Assembly (NCBI GenBank): GCA_944326945.1
Contig: CALVFY010000016.1
Coordinates: forward strand, 1 to 58,370
Source: an uncultured Rikenellaceae bacterium
Lineage (GTDB): Bacteria > Bacteroidota > Bacteroidia > Bacteroidales > Rikenellaceae
Direction of reading: 5' to 3'
Length of the DNA: 58,370 nt
Below are positions 1 through 9,632 of the stretch, one piece after another; positions within the stretch are counted from its first letter, which is position 1, and each line of letters opens with the position of its first letter. The notes under the pieces were generated by a model. The model saw nothing but the letters and a program-made list of their open reading frames with translations. It did no database searches and was not told the origin of the DNA. A program made the translations under genes and the position numbers.

Positions 1-82
1 CATCATGGAACTATATTGCTTTTTCTGTTATGCTATTGAGAAAATGGGTAAGGAAAAGAAAAGTTTAAATCACTTCAACTAC

Positions 83-94
83 TAAACCGTTACA
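83..94. promoter_or_regulatory. Weak LacI-type operator-like site upstream of susC
   Basis: TAAACCGTTACA differs at two positions from the operator at 17711-17722. It lies 84 bp before the SusC start codon. If real, it would bring the SusC/SusD pair under the same LacI regulator. With two mismatches in an AT-rich leader it could be chance. Confidence 0.25.
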
Positions 95-177
95 GACAAC
101 GAAAAGACGAACATTTTCGGTCCATTCAAATTAATTTCTATTTTAATATATAAATCTAATTCTAAACCAATGGATCT

Positions 178-3100
178 ATGAAGAATCTAAGTACCTTACT
201 GCTTCTGATATGCCTGCTTGCAGGTGTATCGCTTTCGGCGAAACCGCAGCGAGTGACAGGTGTGGTTTTCGATGCCGGCGTTCCCTTGGCCGGAGCCAGC
301 GTAGTCGTGAAGGGCACGAACCAAGGAACGATCACCGACGCCAGGGGGCGTTACTCGATCGAGGCCACACCGGACCAGACGCTGGTATTCTCTTTCCTAG
401 GCTATGACATCCAGGAAATCACCGTAGGTTCCCGAACGGTCATCAACGTAACCCTGCAAACCAGCTCCACACAGGTCGAGGAACTTGTGGTCGTAGGATA
501 TGGTACCCAGCGCCGTAGCGACGTCACGGGAGCGGTGGCCTCCGTCAAACGGGACGAACTGCTCGCCACTCCTTCCAGCAGCGTAGGCGACATGTTACGC
601 GGCCGGGTAACCGGTGTACAGGTGTCAACCACGTCGGGACGTCCCGGAGCGAAACCCAGTATCCTGATCCGTGGTCGTCGCTCGATTGCTGACAAAGATT
701 CCAAACCACTGTATGTCATTGACGGAAGCATTTCGACCGACACGGAATTCAACACGATCAACGCGCAGGACATCGCCTCGATCGAAGTACTGAAAGATGC
801 GGCTGCACAAGCTATCTACGGAGCACGGGCTGCCAACGGAGTCATCCTGGTAACCACGCAACGCGGCGTAACCGGCAAACCGGTAGTAACGCTGGATGCA
901 TCGGTGGGAATAGGCAAACTGTGGCGTAATTTCGACTACTACACTCCCCAGGAATGGATGGACCTGCGTGCGGAAGCGAAATCATCCATCACCCAAGGCG
1001 ACGACTACCGCGAAGCAAGCAGTTACACCTATCAGGAGATTCTCAGCGACGACAAGATGATCCAAGCCTACGAGCGAGGAGAAACACTCGACTGGGAAGA
1101 CCTAATGTTCGAAAGCGCCATCACCCAAAAATACGATCTGAGCATCCGGGGTGGATCGGAAAAGTTGAAAATCGCCGCCGGCATGGGTTATCTGAACCAG
1201 GACGGAATTCTGAAGTACAATTCCGGATACCAGCGTGCCAACGTGCGGGTAAACGTGGACTACGACATCTATAAATGGCTCTCCTTAGGATTCAACACTT
1301 CGTTCATGAAATCGGACGAAAAACGGGAAAACGGCAACTTCAATCTATTCATCACCCGTCCACCTTACGGACAGCTCTATGACGAAGACGGAGGCTATTC
1401 CCAGTTCTTGCTTACTTCCGGAGAGGAAAACCCGCTGTTCAGCCTTTCCAACTATAACCGCAAAATCATCACTACCCAATCGCGACTGAACGGATTCATC
1501 GACATTCGCCCGTTCAAAAACTTCAGCTACCGGTTCAACGCCTCCTACTACAACCGGGCAGCCGAAGACAATGCCTACCAGGGAGCCGAAACAGGTCAGA
1601 GCAAAGGTGCAGGATCGCTCGCGAACAGCGGCACCCAGATGTACCAGATAGAAAACATCTTCAACTACACTGTTCCCATCCGGAACAAAAACCACAGTCT
1701 GTCACTGACAGCCGTGCAGGGATACGACAAGACCGTCACCAAAGGCATCGGATATACGGCCAGCGACGTACCCGTCGACCGGGAAGAGGGCTGGAACATG
1801 CTGCCCGACGGAGTTATCTCCGATCCCTCCCGCACGCTGGACGAATTGCTGCTGCTCTCGTTCCTCGGCCGTGTACAATACAGTTTCAAAGATCGCTATT
1901 TGCTAACCGCGGCAATTCGCCGTGACGGTTCCAGCAAATTCGGAGTCAACAACAAATGGGGTACGTTCCCCTCGGTAGCCGCTGCATGGCGCATCTCGGA
2001 AGAACCCTTCGCCAAAAAGGTGAAAGCCATCTCCAACCTGAAACTCCGGGCCAGCTACGGCATAGTCGGCAACCAGAACGGCATCTCTTCCTATACAACC
2101 CTCGGACTGGCCGAAAGCTACGAAATGGAGTTCGGCGACATCCGTTACATCGGATACCTGCCCTCCCGGGTATTGCCCGATCCAAATCTGAAATGGGAAA
2201 ATACCGCCCAGTTCAACCTGGGTCTGGACTGGGGGTTCTTCGACAACCGGTTGACCGGAACGGCGGAATTCTACAAGACCCGCACCACAGACCTGCTGCT
2301 CAACCGGCAAATCAACGCCGCATTGGGCTACGACCGGATTTTAACCAACATCGGTGAAACCAAAACCAAAGGGTTCGAATTCTCTCTGGCAGGTGACGTG
2401 ATCCGCAAGAAAAATCTCACCTGGAACATCAGTACGAACATCTCTACCACACGTAACGAGATCGTATCACTCACGGGTCTGAAAGACGAAAACGGCAACC
2501 CGGTCAACGACATCGTCAATAGATGGTTCATCGGCAGTCCGATCCGCACCTACTATGATTATGCGTTCGACGGCATCTTCCAATACGACGAATTCACTGA
2601 AACCGATGTGAAGAATGTCTACAAGCTCAAGCCTACGATCGACACCGACGGGGACGGAGTACCCGATGCCACCATCGAATACCCTTCGTACGGAGCGGAA
2701 GGTCCCCAGCCAGGCGACGTAAGAATGAAAGATATCAACGGCGACGGCAAAATCACCCCGGAAGACGACCGTGTGGTCATGTCCCGCGACCCCAAATTCA
2801 TCTACGCCATCTCCTCGACACTCTACTACAAGGGATTCGACCTGTTCGTGGACTTCTACGGTGTGGAAGGCGTCACGATCCTCAACCCCTACCTGTACAG
2901 TTACGACGAGGGAGGAGCCCTGCGGGGGCGCTACAATGGCGTGAAACTAAACTATTGGACCCCCAACAATCCCTCCAACGAGTTTCCTCGTCCCCGAGAA
3001 GACGTGAATCCGCCTCACCAAAAGCTCTGTGCCTACGAAGACGCTTCTTATTTCCGGTTGCGGACCCTTTCGTTGGGGTATACGCTGCCGAGCAAACTCA

Positions 3101-3252
3101 CTCAAAAACTCTCCATCTCCAAACTGAGAGTCTACGCCACGGCCACCAACCTATTCACGATCACCGACTTCAGATCGTACAGCCCCGAAATGGTGCAGGG
3201 TTCGTATCCTGAACTGCGCCAATGGCTGTTCGGCATCAATCTCACCTTCTAA
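178..3252 (+). CDS. SusC-like TonB-dependent outer-membrane transporter
   Basis: This 1024-residue protein begins with a signal peptide (MKNLSTLLLLICLLAGVSLS). A CarboxypepD_reg-like domain follows (about 25-100, with GTNQGTITDARGRY), then a plug domain (about 110-230, with EELVVVGYGTQRRSDVTGAV and VLKDAAAQAIYGARAANGVI) and a long outer-membrane beta-barrel ending in phenylalanine (GINLTF). These are standard features of SusC proteins, which import oligosaccharides with a SusD lid using TonB energy. SusD starts 13 bp downstream, so the two form an operon. The substrate cannot be read from the sequence. The pair converges on the sulfo-transketolase-like operon and may serve it. The start is the ATG at 178; an ATG at 171 runs straight into a stop. 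Confidence 0.95.
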   Translation: MKNLSTLLLLICLLAGVSLSAKPQRVTGVVFDAGVPLAGASVVVKGTNQGTITDARGRYSIEATPDQTLVFSFLGYDIQEITVGSRTVINVTLQTSSTQVEELVVVGYGTQRRSDVTGAVASVKRDELLATPSSSVGDMLRGRVTGVQVSTTSGRPGAKPSILIRGRRSIADKDSKPLYVIDGSISTDTEFNTINAQDIASIEVLKDAAAQAIYGARAANGVILVTTQRGVTGKPVVTLDASVGIGKLWRNFDYYTPQEWMDLRAEAKSSITQGDDYREASSYTYQEILSDDKMIQAYERGETLDWEDLMFESAITQKYDLSIRGGSEKLKIAAGMGYLNQDGILKYNSGYQRANVRVNVDYDIYKWLSLGFNTSFMKSDEKRENGNFNLFITRPPYGQLYDEDGGYSQFLLTSGEENPLFSLSNYNRKIITTQSRLNGFIDIRPFKNFSYRFNASYYNRAAEDNAYQGAETGQSKGAGSLANSGTQMYQIENIFNYTVPIRNKNHSLSLTAVQGYDKTVTKGIGYTASDVPVDREEGWNMLPDGVISDPSRTLDELLLLSFLGRVQYSFKDRYLLTAAIRRDGSSKFGVNNKWGTFPSVAAAWRISEEPFAKKVKAISNLKLRASYGIVGNQNGISSYTTLGLAESYEMEFGDIRYIGYLPSRVLPDPNLKWENTAQFNLGLDWGFFDNRLTGTAEFYKTRTTDLLLNRQINAALGYDRILTNIGETKTKGFEFSLAGDVIRKKNLTWNISTNISTTRNEIVSLTGLKDENGNPVNDIVNRWFIGSPIRTYYDYAFDGIFQYDEFTETDVKNVYKLKPTIDTDGDGVPDATIEYPSYGAEGPQPGDVRMKDINGDGKITPEDDRVVMSRDPKFIYAISSTLYYKGFDLFVDFYGVEGVTILNPYLYSYDEGGALRGRYNGVKLNYWTPNNPSNEFPRPREDVNPPHQKLCAYEDASYFRLRTLSLGYTLPSKLTQKLSISKLRVYATATNLFTITDFRSYSPEMVQGSYPELRQWLFGINLTF

Positions 3253-3265
3253 TACCGCACACATC

Positions 3266-4861
3266 ATGAAAAAACTATTATATTCCGCCGCCCTGGCGCT
3301 CCTAATCCTTCCGTCCTGCACCGACATGCTGATGGAAGACAACAAGGTAAAGGTAAGTTCGGACTATGTCTTCAACACCCCTGACGGACTAAGCCGTGCA
3401 TCCATTGCCCTCTACAATCTGGAACGGACCATCCTCCAGACTTCCAGTGCAGGACTGTTCGCAGTCCTGATGTTCGACGCCCCTTCCGATATCATGGTAT
3501 GCCGTACAGGAGGCGGCGTGGAGTTCAGCCGTTCAAACTTCCAAACGTCCAACACACTGATCCTCGCATTCTGGACCAACCGGTACAATATTATCGGCAA
3601 AGCCAACGAAATCATCGCCGGAGCGGAACGGCTCGGATTGGAAGACCCCGTCGTCAAACAGGCCTGGGGCGAAGCCAAACTATTCCGGGCCCGAATGTAT
3701 TTCGACCTGTACCGCCGTTTCGACCGGTTGTATCTCAACCTGGAACCCACGACAGTAGACAACCTGGAACGGGTATTCACCCCTACCCCCACGGAAAAAA
3801 TTTTCGAAACGATCAATAAAGACCTGGACGACGCCATGGAAGCACTCGACTGGCAACCTACCGGAAACGCCGCACAGGGATACGAATACGGACGCATGAC
3901 CCGAACGATCGCCAAACATGTCAAAGCCCAGGTAGCCATGTGGCAGGAAAATTGGGACGAAGCGATCAAACAGTGTGAAGACATCTTCCAGTATAGCGGT
4001 TACAGCATGGAAGAGAGCGCCATTGTCAACTTCCAAGGCGAAAATCTCAACACGAAGGAGAACCTGTATGTCTTCCAGTTCTCCGAATCGGTCGCCGGAG
4101 GAGGCACAGTGGCTGAAGCGGGCGTAATCACCGGACATCACATGTCATTACACACCACCCCCCGATACGACATGGCCGGTCTGCTCTACTCCGCCGAATA
4201 CGGTGGCTACGGCTGGGGACGCCACTATCCCAACTACTACCTCTTCACGCTTTACGACCAAGCAAAGGACAAACGTTACAACGAACTGTTCCGCCACCAG
4301 TACATCAACAACAATCCGTCCAGTCCCGATTACGGGAAAGTTGCTACCTGCGAACCGTCGAAGTTCGTGGAACGGCTTCACCCGATGAGCATGAAATACT
4401 TCGACCAATGGACGAATGCCGACGTACCCTCCCGCCGATACAGTTTCAAGGATATCGTCATCTACCGGCTGGCGGAGACTTATCTGATCGCTGCCGAGGC
4501 TTATATGCGCAAATACGGAGGCAGTCATGCCAAAGCGATAGAATATTACAACAAGACCTGGGAACGTGCCGGGAACGACCATGAAAACGGCCCTATCACA
4601 CTGGACATGATCATCGACGAAGACGCCAGGGAATGTTGCTTCGAAGGGACTCGCTGGTACCTTCTCAAACGGGTAGGCCAGCTCAAGGAACGGGTCAGGG
4701 CCCATTACGGGGAGACTAGTGAAGAAAATCCGCTGATGTCGGGCACCTTCGACCACTCCCGCCGCAATTTCGAAGACAAACACCTCTGCTGGCCCATTCC
4801 GCTCTCCCAAGTGGACATGATGGGACGGGAGAACTTCCCCCAGACTGAAGGCTGGGAATAG
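3266..4861 (+). CDS. SusD-like surface glycan-binding lipoprotein
   Basis: The protein has 531 residues and a lipoprotein signal (MKKLLYSAALALLILPSC). It has the RagB/SusD layout: TPR-like helices in the N-terminal half (for example KQAWGEAKLFRARMYFDLYR) and a C-terminal region with DIVIYRLAETYLIAAEAYMR and a characteristic ending (CWPIPLSQVDMMGRENFPQT). SusD proteins bind glycan at the cell surface and cap the partner SusC. It is read in one transcript with the SusC upstream and is followed by a strong intrinsic terminator. Confidence 0.95.
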   Translation: MKKLLYSAALALLILPSCTDMLMEDNKVKVSSDYVFNTPDGLSRASIALYNLERTILQTSSAGLFAVLMFDAPSDIMVCRTGGGVEFSRSNFQTSNTLILAFWTNRYNIIGKANEIIAGAERLGLEDPVVKQAWGEAKLFRARMYFDLYRRFDRLYLNLEPTTVDNLERVFTPTPTEKIFETINKDLDDAMEALDWQPTGNAAQGYEYGRMTRTIAKHVKAQVAMWQENWDEAIKQCEDIFQYSGYSMEESAIVNFQGENLNTKENLYVFQFSESVAGGGTVAEAGVITGHHMSLHTTPRYDMAGLLYSAEYGGYGWGRHYPNYYLFTLYDQAKDKRYNELFRHQYINNNPSSPDYGKVATCEPSKFVERLHPMSMKYFDQWTNADVPSRRYSFKDIVIYRLAETYLIAAEAYMRKYGGSHAKAIEYYNKTWERAGNDHENGPITLDMIIDEDARECCFEGTRWYLLKRVGQLKERVRAHYGETSEENPLMSGTFDHSRRNFEDKHLCWPIPLSQVDMMGRENFPQTEGWE

Positions 4862-4874
4862 ACCGACCGCAGAC

Positions 4875-4915
4875 AAAAAGTGAAAGGGGACCCGATGCGT
4901 CCCTTTTCACTTTTT
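4875..4915 (+). terminator. Intrinsic terminator of the susC-susD operon
   Basis: Arms at 4875-4891 and 4899-4915 pair over 17 positions with a single G-U pair, around a seven-base loop. The 3' arm ends in five T. It lies 14 bp after the SusD stop and separates that operon from the regulator gene. Confidence 0.9.
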
Positions 4916-5003
4916 CCCCCTTTCCGAAAGAGATCACGGATTTTCTCTATTTTTTATCTTTGTTCCGGCAAACCTCCGCCCGTTTTTACGATACCCGCTC
5001 ACG

Positions 5004-5813
5004 ATGAAACCTTCTGCCAACCTGTCCAACATCCGGAATTCAGTTCCACAGCCCCTCTGTCTGTTCGTCACGGAGAGAAAGACGGCAGAGATCCAGCGAC
5101 TTTGCAGGGCGCTAACCGTTCCATTCAGCCTCATAATGGCCTGCGGAGGGAAGGAAGGGTACCGCAAAGCGACCGAACTACAACCTCAAATCATCCTCTG
5201 CGACAATCTGTTATCGGAGCGACAGGGCCTGCAGTTCTGCCAATCGGTCAAACAGAATCCCATCACAGGCGACATTCCCGTCATACTGCTGTCGCCGGCC
5301 GACAACCGCCAGGAACTCATCGCGGCCCTGCAAGCCGGAGCTGACGCCTGTGCATCGCCCCGCGACACCGACCTGCTGATCTGCCTATGCGACAACCTTC
5401 TGCTGAACAGACAGCGCATCCGCACGAAATACCTATCGGACTACATACTGGAACACGGCATCATTCCCGGCAATTCGTCCGGTCACAAACTCTTCTCAAA
5501 AGCGATACGAATAATCGGCAAACATATCGACGACGCCGACTTCGATTCCCGCCAGTTCGCACAGGAGATGGGATTGAGCCGCACCAACCTGTTCGCCCGG
5601 ATCAAATCGCTCACCGGCCTGACCCCCCACGAACTCGTTCTGAAAATACGCCTGAGACAGGCCCGGATCAAACTCATCAGCCATCCGGAAATGAACATGT
5701 CAGAAATCGCATACGAAACCGGATTCAGTTCACCCGGCTATCTGATCAAATGTTTCAAAAAAGCTTACGGCAAACCACCCAAGGCCTACCGGAAAGAGGC
5801 TCTTTCCCGCTAA
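5004..5813 (+). CDS. AraC-family regulator with degenerate receiver domain (HTCS output half without sensor)
   Basis: This 269-residue protein has a CheY-like receiver (about 17-135) and a C-terminal AraC double helix-turn-helix (about 160-265, with FAQEMGLSRTNLFARIKSLTG and MSEIAYETGFSSPGYLIKCF). This is the layout of the last third of the hybrid two-component regulators that control Bacteroidota PULs, but the sensor, kinase and membrane parts are absent. The receiver keeps the phospho-acceptor Asp position (D67 in IILCDNLL). One of the usual paired acidic residues is replaced (T23-E24), and the conserved Lys of the usual TKP motif is Ser118 (ASPR). Classical phospho-activation is therefore doubtful. 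It stands alone between the SusD terminator and the convergent GH3 gene and probably controls the neighbouring SusC/SusD or operon genes. That role is inferred from position only. Confidence 0.8.
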   Translation: MKPSANLSNIRNSVPQPLCLFVTERKTAEIQRLCRALTVPFSLIMACGGKEGYRKATELQPQIILCDNLLSERQGLQFCQSVKQNPITGDIPVILLSPADNRQELIAALQAGADACASPRDTDLLICLCDNLLLNRQRIRTKYLSDYILEHGIIPGNSSGHKLFSKAIRIIGKHIDDADFDSRQFAQEMGLSRTNLFARIKSLTGLTPHELVLKIRLRQARIKLISHPEMNMSEIAYETGFSSPGYLIKCFKKAYGKPPKAYRKEALSR

Positions 5814-5837
5814 ATCCCGTACCATACTCCGATACGT

Positions 5838-8447
5838 TCAGGGATTCCTGACTTCAATCTCGCATTGAACGACCTGTTTCGACGCCAATGAACGCGGAGA
5901 GGGTTGAGCGCCGCCGACCGACACAAGCAACGTGCCCGGCCTCACCAGCGAAACGTTATTTTCGTCACGGTAAGCTATCTGCTGCGGAGTCAGCGTGAAT
6001 TCCACGCGTCGGCTCTCACCCGGTCTCAGGCGGATGCGCCGGAATCCCTGTAGCGAACGCAGAGGACGGTCTTTCCCCTTGAGTGAAAGATAAAGCTGAA
6101 CAACTTCGTCTCCGGCCCGCCGGCCGCTATTGCGGACCGTAACGGAGAGCCGGACGCTGTCACCTGCGGCAATCGACGAGGGCACCCGGTTGAATTCATA
6201 CTCGAAAGTCGTATAGCTCAATCCGTAGCCAAATTCATAGAGGGTTTCACCACGGAAATAGCGGTAGGTACGGCCGTCCATGTCGTAATTATCGAAAGCG
6301 GGAAGCTGGGCGACATCCCGATAGAAAGTAACAGGCAGACGTCCCGAAGGATTGTAATCACCGAACAGGACATCGGCAATAGCCGTACCGCCCTGCTGCC
6401 CGGGATACCACGCCTCGACTACGGCCGAAACGAGCCTCGCCTCCTCGCCCACGGCCAGCGCACTGCCGTTGAGCAGCACCAGGACCGTCGGCTTGCCCAA
6501 CCGATGAATTTCACGGATCAGTTCGCGCTGAGAAGCAGGCAACCGGATATCCAACCGATCCCCTCCCTTGAAACCTTCAACACGCACCGGCATCTCCTCT
6601 CCTTCAAGTCTGGCGCTCAGGCCCATGCACAATACCACCAAGTCGGACGAGGCGGCCAGACGCAGTGCCTCCTCCTTCAGATCGGGCTTGGGAGGTTCCC
6701 ACAGCAAACGCATGGTTGCATACTCCGTATTCCGCTGCCGGTACTCGATTCGGATATCGTAAGAACGTCCTCCCTCAAGCCGCAGGCTCTTATATACCTT
6801 ACTCGGATGATGGACCGACTTCCAGCCCGTCAGACGCTCTCCGTCCAAATAAAGATCGAATCCATAGTATCCTTCACCCCCCAATTCATACTCTCCGTCC
6901 GCAGGGGGGACGAAAATTCCCTTCCAGACCACGGAAAAATCATCGTACTTCATATCGGGGAAGGGTGCCGAAACGCCCCAGACGAAATCGACTTCTGTAT
7001 CCGTGCACCGATGAAGCGGAGTACCCTTCAGCTCCCCATTTCCATAATATTCGGCTCTCAACCCCTGTTCCATCCTGGACTCGTCGGTAAACAGACACGA
7101 TGCGGGAACAGGTTCCAGATAGGGCAGTTCGTCCGCCAGCGGACACCCCTGCGCAAACGCCACTTCAGCCCGGGGCAGTTTCTCCCGTATTCCCTCCAGC
7201 GGAGTGACATACCGGCTCGGATAACCGTTATAATTTCCCAATAACACTTCCGGATCGTCGGCATTCGGACCGATAACGGCCACTTTGCCGACCTTTTTCG
7301 ACAGGGGCAGCGTCCCGTCGTTCTCCAGCAACACAATCGACTTGCGGGCCGCGTCGAGGGCAAGCTGCCGGTGACGACGGCTGTCAACCACCGAAATCGG
7401 TATTTTGGCATACTTCACCTTGCGGGGCGGATCGAACATTCCCAGTTTCATCTGAGCCGTCAGGATCCGGCCGACCGACACGTCCAACTCCTTCTCCGTA
7501 AGCAAACCTTTCCGCACCGCATCGGCCAGATGATAGGCGTACACCTCACCGCAGTTCAGATCGGTTCCTGCCCGGACCGCCATCGCAGCCGCCTCTGCTT
7601 GGGTCTCCACCACATGATGTGAACTTTTCTGATAAAAATCGGCTATAGCTCCGCAGTCGGAGACGATGTATCCCCTGAACCCCCAGTTCCGGCGCAGCAG
7701 GGTCTCCAGAAAATGACTGCCGCAACAAGGTGCCCCTCTAAAACGCTGATAGGCGCACATCACCGAGTAGACATCAGCCTCCTGCACCACCTTGCGGAAA
7801 TGGGGCAGATAGGTCTCTTCCAGGTCATACTCGTTCGGCCAAACGTCGAACGAATGACGCGTAGATTCGGGTCCGCTGTGCACAGCGAAATGCTTGGCCG
7901 TAGCCACGAGTTTCAGATACTTCGGATCGTCCCCCTGGAGTCCCCGGATAAAGGGAACGGCCAATTCCCCGGTCAGGTAGGGATCCTCCCCATAGGTCTC
8001 CATTCCCCGGCCCCAGCGGGGATCACGGAAAATATTGATATTCGGAGTCCAATAGGTAAGTCCCTGATAAATCCCCCGTTTCCCCCGGGAAGCGAACTCA
8101 TGATGTTTGGCCCGTGCCTCGTCCGAAATAGCATCGGCAATGCGGAACATCTCCTCCCGGTCCCACATGGCGGCCATCCCAATTGCCTGCGGAAACACGG
8201 TAGCCCTACCGGCCCGGGCCACACCATGCAGACATTCATTCCAGTAGTTATGGGCGGGAATTCCCAGCCGGGGAACACCCGGAGAGTCGTAGCGGAGCAA
8301 GGCGACCTTCTCCTCCAGAGTCAGCCGGGACACCAGATCGGCAACTCTTTCCTCAAAACTCAATTCGGTATCCCGATAGGGTACCTGTCCTCCGACGCCC
8401 TTCACAACCAGGAAAGCCGCCAAAAACACAAAACAGTATCTTTTCAT
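5838..8447 (-). CDS. Secreted GH3 family beta-glycosidase with PA14 insert
   Basis: The protein has 869 residues and an N-terminal signal peptide. The GH3 (beta/alpha)8 domain occupies about 25-330. It contains KHFAVHSGPESTRHSFD near 185-201 and the nucleophile motif IVSDCGAI with Asp264, a form common in beta-xylosidase and beta-glucosidase-like GH3 members. The alpha/beta sandwich follows and is interrupted by a PA14 domain (about 461-587, GLRAEYYGNGELKG onward). A candidate acid/base lies in LEGEEM (614-619). A fibronectin III-like domain ends the protein (about 750-865). It is the last gene of a ten-gene operon and starts 3 bp after nagA. It should trim a beta-linked sugar from a glycan in the periplasm or at the surface; the sugar cannot be deduced. 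Confidence 0.92.
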   Translation of the reverse strand: MKRYCFVFLAAFLVVKGVGGQVPYRDTELSFEERVADLVSRLTLEEKVALLRYDSPGVPRLGIPAHNYWNECLHGVARAGRATVFPQAIGMAAMWDREEMFRIADAISDEARAKHHEFASRGKRGIYQGLTYWTPNINIFRDPRWGRGMETYGEDPYLTGELAVPFIRGLQGDDPKYLKLVATAKHFAVHSGPESTRHSFDVWPNEYDLEETYLPHFRKVVQEADVYSVMCAYQRFRGAPCCGSHFLETLLRRNWGFRGYIVSDCGAIADFYQKSSHHVVETQAEAAAMAVRAGTDLNCGEVYAYHLADAVRKGLLTEKELDVSVGRILTAQMKLGMFDPPRKVKYAKIPISVVDSRRHRQLALDAARKSIVLLENDGTLPLSKKVGKVAVIGPNADDPEVLLGNYNGYPSRYVTPLEGIREKLPRAEVAFAQGCPLADELPYLEPVPASCLFTDESRMEQGLRAEYYGNGELKGTPLHRCTDTEVDFVWGVSAPFPDMKYDDFSVVWKGIFVPPADGEYELGGEGYYGFDLYLDGERLTGWKSVHHPSKVYKSLRLEGGRSYDIRIEYRQRNTEYATMRLLWEPPKPDLKEEALRLAASSDLVVLCMGLSARLEGEEMPVRVEGFKGGDRLDIRLPASQRELIREIHRLGKPTVLVLLNGSALAVGEEARLVSAVVEAWYPGQQGGTAIADVLFGDYNPSGRLPVTFYRDVAQLPAFDNYDMDGRTYRYFRGETLYEFGYGLSYTTFEYEFNRVPSSIAAGDSVRLSVTVRNSGRRAGDEVVQLYLSLKGKDRPLRSLQGFRRIRLRPGESRRVEFTLTPQQIAYRDENNVSLVRPGTLLVSVGGAQPSPRSLASKQVVQCEIEVRNP

Positions 8448-8450
8448 CGT

Positions 8451-9611
8451 CTATCGTTTAACGGGAACACCCGCTTTTACAATCTCCAGGATATTCAACT
8501 CGCCGTCCAGCAGCAACAGGTCGGCCCGGCTTCCCGGTCCTATTTCGCCCAACCCCTTCAGCCCGAACAGTCGGGCCTGATTCCAAGAAGTCATCCCGAC
8601 CGCATCGGACAGAGTGGTTCCCCAGCGGATCAACTGTCTGAAATTGCCATACATCGTGGCGACACTTCCCGCGAAAGCCGTCTTATCGGGCAACCAGGCC
8701 ACCCCTTCGTCCACGATCACGTCCATGTCACCGAGCTTATAGATCTTTTCCGGATCCTCCGGAAGACCCGCACACCGCATGGAATCGGAAATAATAAATA
8801 TATCCTCTTTTCGCTTGTTATGCAGAATGAAGTCCCAGAAATATTTCGTAATATGTTTCCCGTCGGCAATCACCTCCACACCCACCCCGTCGGTCATAAG
8901 CGCCATTTCCAACGTCCCGAGGTGCTTTCTGCCCCCGACTCTCCGGAAAGAGGAAGTCACGCAGTAAATGTGGGTCACCATGCGGATGCCTCGGGAAAAG
9001 CCCTCGGTGATCCTTTCGTCTATCGTCTCGTCATGCCCGCAGGCAGGAACGATACCCGATTCCACCAACCGTTCCAGCAGGCGTTCCGACTGGGGTGTGT
9101 GATACGAAAAGGTGACCATACGGATAATGTCGGCATATCGGTCGATCATCTCCAGGCTCGACCGCTCTGGCGGAATACAATACACGGGATTCTGTGCACC
9201 CAAATTCGAACGCGAAAGCCACGGTCCCTCCAAATGGATGCCGAAACACTCGGCCATCTCTCCCTGCCTCGCCCTCCGGCGGTTTTCGGGCAAAAACCGG
9301 GCGGCCGTAGCAAGTACCTCCTCCGTTTTCGGAAGAGAGTCCGTGACAGTGGATGCCAAAAACGACGTGGTTCCATTCCGCAGATAGAACCGGCCCATAG
9401 TCTCCAGAGCCGTCACCGAACCATCCATCAACTCACAACCATCCCCGCCATGCGTATGGATGTCGATGAAACCGGGTACAGCATACTCGGCCGCACCGTT
9501 CGGAAGCGGAACGCTCTCCTCCACCCCAACGATCCGACCATGGTCGACGGTCAACATGCAATCGCGTTGTACACGATCCCGATTGACCAGATATTTTACG
9601 AAAAACTGCAT
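8451..9611 (-). CDS. Divergent NagA-like sugar N-deacetylase (proposed N-acetyl-6-sulfo-sugar deacetylase)
   Basis: This 386-residue amidohydrolase is homologous to N-acetylglucosamine-6-phosphate deacetylase. The residues matching the metal site and catalytic Asp of NagA are present: H52/H54 (DIHTH), E128 (HLEGP), H193 (CGHDET), H214 (VTHIY) and D276 (ISDSM). Deacetylase chemistry should therefore be retained. The loop that in E. coli NagA carries the phosphate-contacting Asn-Ala and Arg (HLYNAM...GREPG) reads HIYCVTSSFRRVGGRKHLG here. It differs from E. coli and from the second NagA in this window. There is no signal peptide, so it is cytoplasmic. It shares the operon with NagB-like, transketolase and RpiB-like genes and no kinase. 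I infer that it acts on a GlcNAc analogue bearing sulfonate or sulfate at C6. The conservative alternative is ordinary NagA. Confidence 0.85.
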   Translation of the reverse strand: MQFFVKYLVNRDRVQRDCMLTVDHGRIVGVEESVPLPNGAAEYAVPGFIDIHTHGGDGCELMDGSVTALETMGRFYLRNGTTSFLASTVTDSLPKTEEVLATAARFLPENRRRARQGEMAECFGIHLEGPWLSRSNLGAQNPVYCIPPERSSLEMIDRYADIIRMVTFSYHTPQSERLLERLVESGIVPACGHDETIDERITEGFSRGIRMVTHIYCVTSSFRRVGGRKHLGTLEMALMTDGVGVEVIADGKHITKYFWDFILHNKRKEDIFIISDSMRCAGLPEDPEKIYKLGDMDVIVDEGVAWLPDKTAFAGSVATMYGNFRQLIRWGTTLSDAVGMTSWNQARLFGLKGLGEIGPGSRADLLLLDGELNILEIVKAGVPVKR

Positions 9612-9632
9612 ACCCTTATCTTTTCTTGTCCA

